NCBI RefSeq assembly: GCF_018143015.1
Contig: NC_054743.1
Location: 39,078,922-39,142,921, forward strand
Direction of reading: 5' to 3'
Length of the DNA stretch: 64,000 nt
Origin: Lytechinus variegatus
Lineage: Eukaryota > Echinodermata > Echinoidea > Temnopleuroida > Toxopneustidae
Shown here: piece by piece, positions 44,462 through 56,400 of the stretch
Layout: the number at the start of each line of letters is the position of its first letter
How positions within the stretch are numbered: position 1 is the first letter of the stretch
Translations under genes and position numbers: made by a program
Notes under the pieces: model-generated
Seen by the model: the letters and a program-made list of their open reading frames with translations, nothing else
Database searches by the model: none
Told to the model about the DNA's origin: nothing

Positions 44462-47400
44462 GTAAGTTTCCAGTATTTTGCAGTCAAAATCAGGCTCCAA
44501 CTCCGGCGAGTCCGGCCGAGTCAGCCCTGCACCCCAAACGGCACCTTGCGATAGTCGAGAGAAAGCTCCGCCTCTGCTTTGGCGGCTATGATATGCTAGT
44601 CAGTGCTCACGTAGCTGACCTAGATCGCTGCGCCTTATCTGTATTTCTGCATCAAAATCTTAACCTTTGTTAATGTCAGTATTTCAGTTTATTACTGGAT
44701 TATCTCATTGCCTGAATATGTATGACCAAAATTTAAGACAACATGTGGAGCACTGGACTACTGGAGGATGATGAATTTTTCTATTTCAGAAAGATGAATC
44801 GGCATGATCGGGCAGCTCAGAGTCAAAATCAGACACCAGAGTGGAGGGGAGACCAAAGAGTTTTTTTTTATTTGTGACAGTTACCCAAAAGTGCAACCCC
44901 CTCCCCATAGATCTATAAAGTATAGATCAGTTAGGGTTAGGCCTTAGCAGTGTTTTTACTATTTTAGGGAGCCATTTTGAAAAAAAAATGAGAGCCATTT
45001 TTCATTTTACCACTACCAGAGCCATTTTCAGTTTTTGAGAGCCAGTCTATTTTTCATGATTCAACACTGTCATGGTTTAGCATCACAGTTTGTCCTAATT
45101 GTTTACTAATTCATTTAATGTATAACATTGTTTATTTAATTGACATTAAGTTTTTCTTCATTTGTATTTTGTTATTAATTGTTAAATGATTATTTAATTT
45201 ATTGTTCATTTAATATTTATTGTGCATCTCATACATGTATATTAAAATCAACTGAACATTCTTTTACATCTTTTTCAATCAAATTGATTAAGATGAAGTT
45301 TATCAAATTCAAACAGGATTTGTACTCAGAGAAATTTCTTATTTGATAAAATGTCACTTGAAAATTATTTTATGAAATATTGAATGTATCGCAGCCCGAC
45401 AGTGACAGCTAATGTCACCATGTCAAGTTATTTCACAAGCTAAGCTATGCCTATGCCAGCACAACTGCTAGCATAGCTCACAGTCAATCATCACTGCAAC
45501 ACATGCAGGTATGAAACTGCTGTAGCGGCCGCCGCTCTCGCTTATTTCTTCCATTCCGACCTCTACGTCAGGATGGTGTTCAGTCTGTGGTGGATCACCT
45601 GAGCTTTTCTCTATTTCCATTTTTTTTGTCTATCTCAATATTTTCCGAGCATGCAGTTTCCAAGATAATTATAATAAAAGAGTGGAAGAAAATGCTAGAG
45701 CGGCTCGCTATAGTTTATTTGCAATTAAGGGTCGTTTCGTCAAAATATATGACTATGGGGGTACACAGCAAAGAAATTAAGACACAGGGGTTTGTGACTC
45801 AGATTTTAGTTTCAATGGCAAAAAGAAAAATGGTGCACTTTATTATTCAAATTGCATAAATATATATATACATGTACTTTACTCGCCACTGTTACAGGTA
45901 AACAATGTCTAATATTTAGATAAGCTCTAAGATGTTTTGTTATCAGAGAAATAAGGGCTAATTATTAAACTTTTATTTTGGGCATCCAAGTATAAGAATT
46001 TTCCAAATGTATAACCGGCGTCTAGCTTAAGAGAAAACTTCTATTTCCAGCTTCCCAGTCTCGACATTCGTTTCCACGTCTGTTCCGGCGTCGATATATA
46101 CGAAGAGATTGATTCCTAGACTATTTACTTCAGGTCGCTCGCCCAAAATAATTATTAAGAAAATTTATATCATAGCAAGATCTATACTTTTATTAATCTG
46201 GACCTCTATTGGGGAATTCTCATATTCAAACATACGGGTCAATATAGGGACTTAATTCAATTCATATCGAGGTTTCCAGCGTCTATATGCCTTGGCTATA
46301 GGCTTGTTTCCTGCGTCTGTTTACCTTTCCAAGTTTTCCAAGTCTTCCCCGTGGCAAGCCTTCCGCAGTCAGATTTCCGTTATTTGTGCCAGCCCCGGCG
46401 ATTAACGTATCTTATTTATATGGACAAATTGCGGACGTAGGTGAAAACGGTGCGCCGAGCGGGTTTGGATAGCACACACACGTCTACGCGCAGCGTATAA
46501 TGTACAGAGAACTCGAACTGTGCTTTATCGAAGCCAGTTTATTCACAATTTCTCGTTTATTACTACAAAACATTCAATAAGTCGATACATTTCCAAAAGG
46601 ATATATCTTTTTGCACTGAAATATATACAGAACAATTCATATCAATAATCAAAAAGATATGAAATAGTCAAAAATCTATCAAAATCGACCAGCGCTGCGA
46701 TCGGACGTACTGTGCATTCCAAACGCTCATCCGCACTTATGCAAATACGCCGGCTGTGCTCTTATGCGAATTATGTACGTTCATAAACACAGCCAGCGAT
46801 GAATTATTCAATCTATATCTACACCAATTCGATCATAAAAACTGCAAATCAACTTATCTCCTAACATTTCTTCATTAAAAACTCAGGCCTCATTTACAAA
46901 CTAGCTAATACATTAATCATTTTAGAATATGAAATCTCAAGTAATTTCTAATAATAACCGAAAGACATAATACTCACGGCTGAATGAGTTCTCGCGACAG
47001 CTATGAATAATGAGTAAACAATAGTCATGCGCAGGGCTGCTTGTTTACGTCACGATCCTTGGTGTGGGATCGTTACACAGCCCTCCTCTACGAAATGCGT
47101 CCTCGCATTTTCAAAACCTACATGGATAACCAAGTCCTTTTTCCAAGTGAAATATTAGGCATTACATCAGCCAAATTTATTCATTAACAGGAATAGTCAC
47201 AAAGATTCAAACAAAAGAAAAGTTGGTATTTGGAAGATTGTCAGCAATTGCTTCTTAACTCTTAATACTCTGATAGCTCACCTCTTCTCTCAATCTTTTG
47301 TACTAAAATAGGCATCACCATACAATCACCATCATCATCCGATCAATCAAACATTACTTTAAATTTTCAGCACATATACTTATAGTTCAAGAAGCAGCGT

Positions 47401-50400
47401 CTGACTCTGCCAAATAAAACCAATTTCACTCCACTCATTCCAGTGGTGAATTTTTCTGCATTAATTTTAGAACTTGGAAGAAATCATTGGTATCCAATTC
47501 CTAATATAAGTTTATTAATTACTCTACTCAGTGGCGTTACAAAAGTGAACATATTTGCAAATTCATTTTTCATACAGAAAAGGAAGAATAGAGTAAAGAT
47601 GAAGAGATTGGGAAAGTAGTGGAAGTAGGAGAATGAGAAAGGACAGTAGGAATAGATGAAAGATAGAAGAGAAATATATGATAAGATAAAATGCGAAAAT
47701 ACATATATATCATACAATCAATAAAAATAGTTAGGTGGGCGGCGACTTCGTCTTGGATAGCGACCAGATCCTTCCTCACTTCCAGTTGGTTCTTCGCCAT
47801 TTCCCTCGTCTCGTTCTGTACTCTGGTCTGTGATTTCCTCATCATTGGTCTGGTCGGTGACCTGGTTCCAGTTACATATTTCGGTTCCTTCATACCCCTT
47901 TAGCCTGTCGAAGTGGACCACCTTTGCACGACATCTAGGATTCTTCTGGATGCGAAACGTGACCTCCGACATCTTCCTCATCACACGAAATGGACCTTCC
48001 CATTTGTTTGCGAGTTTAGGGCTCACTCCCTTCTTCCTTACATCGTTCCGTAGCCAAACATATTGCCCAACGTTGAAGGTTTCACCAAACATAGTTGCAT
48101 CATAGTTCCTTTTCTGTCTTCTCAAGTTGGCGTCCCCGTCCTTCATCACAGAAGAATACATTTCCTCCATTCTGTCTCGAAGATTGGCTGCGTAGTCAGT
48201 TTCAAGTTCATTTTCCTTGTGTTGATCAACATACAAGTCCATTGGGTGAGTAACCTCTCGCCCAAACATCATCATATTTGGCGTCTCTTGAGTGGTTTCG
48301 TGTACCGCACTTCTATAAGCGGCTGTCGCAAAGGGAACATATCTGTCCCAATCTTTCTGATGCTTGTCAGGATCTATCATCGTTCCGAGCATCCCTAGCA
48401 AGGTCCTATTGAATCTTTCCACCATCCCATCAGACTTCGGGTTATAAGCGGTGGTTCTCGTCTTCTTTATACCAAGAATTTGGCAGACTTCCTTGAATAA
48501 CTTAGACTCAAAATTGCGACCTTGATCTGAATGTATTTCCTTTGGCACCCCATAACGACAGATGAATTCCTCAACTAGCTTATTTGCCACAGTATGTGCT
48601 TGTTCATTGCGGATGGCGTATGCTTCCACAAACTTTGTGTAATAGTCTGCCACAACTAATATGTACTTGTTCTCATTTTCGGTAGTTGGTAAGGGTCCCA
48701 TTATATCAAGTGCAATCCTCTCCAATGGACCACCAGATCGTCTCTGTTGTAGCGGCGCTCTTTTCTTTCTTCCATGGGACTTCCTTTTCCCACACATCAA
48801 ACATTGTCGAATGAAAGACCTCACATCTGCCTTCATGCCCACCCAGTAATAGCGAATCTGGGCACTCCTCAAAGTTTTCATGGACCCTAAATGTCCACCT
48901 AGCCTGCCACCGTGAATCTCTTCCAGTACTTCTTGTACTCTTTGCTTTGGCAACACAAGTCTCCGTCTAGAAGTTTTTCCATCTTCCGACTCCCAGTTCC
49001 GATAAAGTACCCCATCTACCATCTCAAGCTGTCCCCAGTGCCCAAGTAATACCTTCGCTCTGAAAGGCAAAGAAGACATCTCTTCCTTGGTAGGTTTCCT
49101 GACTTGTTCCAATGCTTCTACCACCGGCTTAATACCTGTATCTTCAAGCTGAGCCTTCCTCATCTCAGCTCTGTTATTACCTGTTACGTCTGTCATCTGA
49201 ATAACACAAGTGCGTCTGCAGTTAGTGTCTGAATGCTCAATCCCGCAATCATTCTCTCTTCCACACTGTCTGCATGGACGCCTTGAAAGCGCATCAGCAT
49301 TGCCATGACTTCTTCCAGCTCTATGAATTATTTCAGTGTCATAAGCGGCTATAACCTCTAGCCATCTGGCTAACTGTCCCTCTGGTTGCTTAAAGTTGGT
49401 TAGCCATCTTAATGCTCCGTGATCTGTCCTTACTTTGACATGTCTACCATACAGATATTGCTTGAAATGCTTCAAGTATGTAACAACCGCCAAAAGTTCT
49501 CTACGGGTGACACAATAATTGCGTTCCGCCTTGCTAAGAACTTTGCTCCCATAAGCGATCACTCTCTCCTTCCCGTCTTGTACTTGTGACAGCACCCCGC
49601 CTATTCCCTCCTTGCTTGCGTCAGTATCCAGTATGAACTCTCCTTCGGTACTTGGATATGCTAAGATTGGTGCTGAGATCAGTCTTTGCTTGAGTTCATC
49701 AAAAGCGGCCTGGCAGACAGAACTCCATATGAACTGTCCGGCACGACCCTTCTCTGTCAATTGATGAAGCGGTTTAGCAATGGTTGCAAAACCCTCAACA
49801 AATCGTCTATAATAAGATGCAAGTCCTAAGAAACTTCGAACTTCTTTCACATTCCGAGGTGTAGGCCATGATCGCACAGCATCAATCTTCTCATCTTGCG
49901 TTGAAACACCTTCATCTGAGACTACATGTCCTAGGTAGTCGACTTTCCGTTTGAACAGATGGCATTTCTTCGGTTTTAACTTCAAGTTGGCTTGTCGTAG
50001 TCGGTGAAATACTTCTCGTAGTCGGCATAGTTCTTCTTCTACGGACTTTCCAAATATGATCAAGTCATCCAAATATACAAGTAACGTCTGCCAGTGGAGT
50101 CCCGTTAGAACTTTGTCCATTAACCTCTCGAATGTTGCTGGGGCATTACAAAGACCAAAAGGCATCACATTCCATGAGTAGAGTCCCCCGTCAGCCAGGA
50201 AAGCGGACTTTGCCTTTGCATCTTTATCTAAGGCTACTTGCCAATACCCACTTGCCAAGTCCAGGGTTGAGAACCACTTTGCTCCTGACAGAGCGTCCAA
50301 AGTTTCGTCTATCCTAGGTAAGGGATATGCGTCTTTGATTGTGGCAGCATTCAGCTGTCGATAATCTACGCAGAATCGCTGGGATCCATCCTTTTTCTTG

Positions 50401-53400
50401 ACGAGCACAATGTTTGAAGCCCAAGGACTGTCAGTTGGTTCGATAAGTTCCTTTGCAAGTAGATCATCTACTTGCTTCTTGATTTCTTCTCTTTGTCCAA
50501 ATGGGTGTTTGCGTGGGCGTTGTCTGATAGGTCTCTGAGTTCCAGTATCAATCTTGTGTTGAACCAGATTTGTTCTTCCAATGTCGTCATCTCCCTTGGA
50601 AAAGATATCTTGAAATTCTGTCAATAACTTTTCTATTTCGTGATGATACTCAATTGGCACTCCTTCTTTACTTCTGTTTAGTAGGTCTCTTAAGTGGTCT
50701 TGTACCATTCCATCACTAACAGTGGTGTACTTGGGAACTTCTTGGATCTCATTCCTATCTATTTCTGTCATGGTAGCGATAGGTGTATTCTTCATTATGA
50801 CCTTGTTTGATGAAGAAGGGTTAAATACTCTAACAGGCACCAAATCCTCGCCCGTTGTGATTAATGCCCTTGCAGTAATGATACCTTTCTTCATAAGTTG
50901 GTGTTGGGCGTTTCCAGCCTCTATTAAGCCCAATGTGTTTGGTTTGATTCTTTCTTTAGTTGTTCCAAGGATCACAGCTTCGTTACCCGCTGGGATAGTA
51001 GTGGTTTCTGACGCAACTATACGACAGAATAACTTCTTGCCAGTTTCATTACTGCAATCGACTTTTCCCCATTTTGTAGTTAGTTGGAAATTATTAAGAT
51101 CAATACTGGCTCCCATCTTAGTGAGGTTATCCAAACCGAGTATTCCATCGCTACTAACATCTGCTACCAGTACAGTTATTAGTCCTTTGTTAGGGCCTAT
51201 CGTCATCTCATGAGTTATTGCTCCAAATATGGCTAATGGCGAACCATCTGCTAAAAATGCAACTACATCTCGATTTTGCAGTGGAGGCCTTTGCCTTTCA
51301 TCTAATTGTTCATAGACTCGTCTTGAAATGTAAGAGTCTGACGCACCAGTATCAATTAAAAACTTGTATTCTTTATCCTGAATATGTATTGGAACATAGA
51401 GACCATCAATGTTATGATTTATACTTGGTACGAAACTTGTCTTCTGATTTCTTTGGGTCTTGTCTAATTCTGGGCTTCTGGCCGACCCATGACCCGTTGG
51501 GACGACCACTGGTCGTTTGACTGGTAATGACGATTAGCTCCGGTTTGTTTTGGCCAAGGCGTGTCAACTTGGTTTAAGTTTTGTCTTTGTACATCCCGTT
51601 GTTTCTTGCGACATTCCCTCGCAAAGTGGCCAGGTTGATCACAATAGAAGCATCTCAGTATCTTCTCATCACGCGTTGGTTGGTTTGGTATCTGTTTGGT
51701 TCTAATCTTCCTGATATCTTCCACTGTTCTCTCATTCTCGGGTCGGTTTTCCATAGCTTGTCCTATGGCTTTGGCAACTTCATCTTTGATTATCTTTTCC
51801 AGATCAATATCAGAGACGATCCCTCTATTATAGGCAGGCTTCTTCCACCCGTTTCGCTCAGCTTCCGTCTGTAGAAATGTTTCACTTGTAATTGCTGCTC
51901 GAATCATTTCATCTAGGCTAGTTGCCTTAGCATGAAATATCCCCATGCGAATCTCACTACTGCGAATAGCATCCGTAAAATGAATTCTAGCCAACCTATC
52001 AATTCCCTGACTGTCGAAGTTTGGGTATGCTTTAGCAGTTAGTTCTCTAATGTGACGACCTAATTCTTGGAGTGATTCTCCCTGACGTCTCCTACGATTC
52101 CTGAGTTCCATCAAATAGCTTTCTGCTTGCTTTGCAGAAGAGAACCTGAATGATAATACATCCTTTATTTCTTCAAAGTTCCACTTTTTCCCCCTCTGTT
52201 CTCCTAAAAGTCTCAGGGCTGGTCCTCTTAAGCTTGCGGCAAGATACTTAGCTGATTCTTCATCATTCCAGTTGTTAATTCCACAACAAGATTCGAAATG
52301 AGAGCTGTAATCTTCCCAATCCGTACTTCCGTCATACTTGTCCGGCATGATTAGTGGACGGGTGTTAGTTTCCTGAGCTTTCGTCTCGTTGAAGCTAGAT
52401 TTATTATTTGCCTGTGGTTTGTAAGCTTCTTCCAGTTCCGGCATTTTCCCGACATCTGATTTTCCTTCCTCGTGTTTAGTATCTAGTTCTTGGACGTTTT
52501 CCGGTCGTCTAGTTGGTTTAAAAACGAATTCCACTTCACTATCGTCCAAGGAGTCTGACATTTCCTCTGTGGTAGAGTCTGGACCTGCACGTCTTCTCCT
52601 TCTTCTTTTTGTCTTCTTACTCAGATTCGTCATTTGGGCCATTAAGTTTGATAATTGCTTCATAATGCGACTCTGTGTCTTCTCTGTTCTATTATCTATC
52701 TTTGAGCTTATTGCATTAGACATTATTTCTTCAGAGGAACAACTTAGCTCATCTATTTCCCTCTCTCTGTGCGGTACCCCCGCCATGTTTATCCCACTTC
52801 TGACACCAATTTTGTAGCGGCCGCCGCTCTCGCTTATTTCTTCCATTCCGACCTCTACGTCAGGATGGTGTTCAGTCTGTGGTGGATCACCTGAGCTTTT
52901 CTCTATTTCCATTTTTTTTGTCTATCTCAATATTTTCCGAGCATGCAGTTTCCAAGATAATTATAATAAAAGAGTGGAAGAAAATGCTAGAGCGGCTCGC
53001 TATAGTTTATTTGCAATTAAGGGTCGTTTCGTCAAAATATATGACTATGGGGGTACACAGCAAAGAAATTAAGACACAGGGGTTTGTGACTCAGATTTTA
53101 GTTTCAATGGCAAAAAGAAAAATGGTGCACTTTATTATTCAAATTGCATAAATATATATATACATGTACTTTACTCGCCACTGTTACAGGTAAACAATGT
53201 CTAATATTTAGATAAGCTCTAAGATGTTTTGTTATCAGAGAAATAAGGGCTAATTATTAAACTTTTATTTTGGGCATCCAAGTATAAGAATTTTCCAAAT
53301 GTATAACCGGCGTCTAGCTTAAGAGAAAACTTCTATTTCCAGCTTCCCAGTCTCGACATTCGTTTCCACGTCTGTTCCGGCGTCGATATATACGAAGAGA

Positions 53401-56400
53401 TTGATTCCTAGACTATTTACTTCAGGTCGCTCGCCCAAAATAATTATTAAGAAAATTTATATCATAGCAAGATCTATACTTTTATTAATCTGGACCTCTA
53501 TTGGGGAATTCTCATATTCAAACATACGGGTCAATATAGGGACTTAATTCAATTCATATCGAGGTTTCCAGCGTCTATATGCCTTGGCTATAGGCTTGTT
53601 TCCTGCGTCTGTTTACCTTTCCAAGTTTTCCAAGTCTTCCCCGTGGCAAGCCTTCCGCAGTCAGATTTCCGTTATTTGTGCCAACCCCGGCGATTAACGT
53701 ATCTTATTTATATGGACAAATTGCGGACGTAGGTGAAAACGGTGCGCCGAGCGGGTTTGGATAGCACACACACGTCTACGCGCAGCGTATAATGTACAGA
53801 GAACTCGAACTGTGCTTTATCGAAGCCAGTTTATTCACAATTTCTCGTTTATTACTACAAAACATTCAATAAGTCGATACATTTCCAAAAGGATATATCT
53901 TTTTGCACTGAAATATATACAGAACAATTCATATCAATAATCAAAAAGATATGAAATAGTCAAAAATCTATCAAAATCGACCAGCGCTGCGATCGGACGT
54001 ACTGTGCATTCCAAACGCTCATCCGCACTTATGCAAATACGCCGGCTGTGCTCTTATGCGAATTATGTACGTTCATAAACACAGCCAGCGATGAATTATT
54101 CAATCTATATCTACACCAATTCGATCATAAAAACTGCAAATCAACTTATCTCCTAACATTTCTTCATTAAAAACTCAGGCCTCATTTACAAAACTAGCTA
54201 ATACATTAATCATTTTAGAATATGAAATCTCAAGTAATTTCTAATAATAACCGAAAGACATAATACTCACGGCTGAAATGAGTTCTCGCGACAGCTATGA
54301 ATAATGAGTAAACAATAGTCATGCGCAGGGCTGATTGTTTACGTCACGATCCTTGGTGTGGGATCGTTACACTGCATTAACGCCATTCCATGTATATACT
54401 CAGGCACTGACTGTTATTCACCAGAAATCGGGGCTGAAAATCCTAATTTCACCCTTCAAATTGCGGGATCCGCGCCATATTTCTTGATTGCATCTTTGGA
54501 TTTGACGGCCAGTGGGCAGTTTTCTCTCAGAAAATGTATGCCTTATTGAGCACTATCGTAATGTACAATGTGATGCAGAAGCAAACATCACCATGTAATC
54601 CCATAGTATGCATCTACTCGATCCGCAACTGTAGACTACTCCATAGAAAGTAATTTGTAAGATAAACAGTGTCAGTGAAGAGGTGGGGTGTGGGGCTATA
54701 ACTGAGCCCAGGGGGGGGGACTTCCATTGACGAGTGGATACCATGCACGACCATGGGGTCTCAAAAAGCACCCTAAACACGTATTTTCCATATTCTGAAA
54801 ATGCACCCCTTAACAAGTATTGGCATGTGAAACCCTACCCTTAACAGGGATTGGAAACATACTGATATCCTTGGTAAGTATTCCCTGAATTGAACCCCTA
54901 AACAAGTACAGCGATATTCTAATGTCTTGGATGTTGGTACATCACTGGGCTTAGTACGGCTCCACCTCCCACCCCTCATGCAAATCGGGAATCTAAACAC
55001 GTAGTGTTGGACTAGTTTTGGGGCAAAAAGTACATCTTTAGTATTTTAGTCTTTTCCCTCGCAAATCTGACTCTAAACAAGTAGCTTTCCTAGCGAAATA
55101 GATACCCTTTTTTCATTATTTCAGTGTTTTTGACACCCTTATTACGTTACATACGTAACATGCCCTATCTTGAAAAAGACATCCTTTTTATCTGTTTTAT
55201 TTTGGTCGCGCATGGTATCCACTCGTCAACCCCCCCCTGGTAACTGAGTTCTGTGATGATTGTGGAAGTTGTTTCACCTTGAAATTATAGACTTAATCGC
55301 AGGCCTGATTGCAGACCTTCATTTTTGAGGGGCGCGATTGCGCCGGCGCTCCTACCATGCTCCTTAAAAAAAATGAGAGCAAAAAATCGCGCTCCTAAAA
55401 AAAAAAAACAATGAAAAAAAATTGCTAAAATTTCACATCTTTAAATCCATGAAATGGCCTTCTTTTTCCCGTAATTCCTTGAAATTACTTTGATTTAGTT
55501 TAAAACTCTCAGAAAAATGAAGGATATTCATCTCTTTCCCCACTCAGATTTTAATTTAAATTCGGTAAATATTGCAGTCTAATGTAGTCCCATATGTAGA
55601 TTTTCATGGCAACACCATGGAAGTCTTACATGTGGTACTACAATATTTACCGAGGTAAGTTCAAATCAGAGTCGGGAAAGAGGTGAATATTCTTCAATTT
55701 TCTGATAGTTTTCAACTAAATCAAAGTAATTTCAAGAAATTATGGTAAAAAAGGCCATTTCATGGATTTAAAGATGTAAAATGTGAAATTTTATCTTTTT
55801 TTTCCAATTTTTTTTCAATTTTTTTTTTTTATTACCAGGAGCATGTATGACATCTTGATATGTATTGAGGTGACCCAGGCCTAGTTTCACCACAGATTAA
55901 TTAATAGCTAACACAGCTATTGCATATACAATGTTAAGAAAAATCTACAATTCATCATACATGTATCGTAATGAATTGATTTGAGCTCCTCACGGAGAGC
56001 AATTCCGAGGAGCTCAATTGAGCTCCTCAAAAAAAATAAGGAGAGCGATTTATTGAACTCCACAAAATTATAAACGTGAAGGACTGTGATTGTGGATATT
56101 TCAAACCAGGATTTGATTCCACTATCCTAAAAAAAGCCCCATCATACAGATGTACATGTTGTGGCTACATGTAATTAATTGTGTGGGACATATTTTTTTT
56201 AACCATTAAAACAACAACACTTTCTAATGAAAGATATCTTGTTGACAATGCCAGACATGCTGTCATGGAATTCCATGCATGCATTCTGTGAATCTGGCAG
56301 CCAAAAAAAAATTATGTTGTTGAAACATCCAAACTCAATAGAGTAAAAAAATCTTGTTTCATGTAGGCTAATGTAGTTGTCTGTTTGACAAAGAGGAGGA

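Larger units (their letters stand above)
45521..54371 (-). mobile_element. Complete Ty3/Gypsy LTR retrotransposon in the COX17 intron
   Basis: This 8.85-kb element is in antisense orientation to its host gene. LTRs are 45521-47077 (1557 bp) and 52813-54371 (1559 bp), TG...CA ended. By eye they differ at only two substitutions and two 1-base indels. The flanking CTGC is duplicated (45517-45520 and 54372-54375). The internal order on the minus strand is primer site, gag, overlapping pol (protease, RT, RNase H, integrase), about 0.6 kb non-coding, polypurine tract. There is no env-like frame. All expected parts are present and open, so it inserted recently and may still be mobile (inference). 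Confidence 0.95.

Noticed and set aside
45587..45859. 90-codon plus-strand frame inside the LTR, repeated identically at 52879-53151
   Set aside because: It is antisense to the element, lies wholly in LTR sequence, has no recognisable domain and is duplicated only because the LTR is.
52787..52912. Gag reading frame continued into the 5' LTR
   Set aside because: This part reads through the primer-binding site and LTR. The ATG at 52786 just after the primer site is the more likely start.
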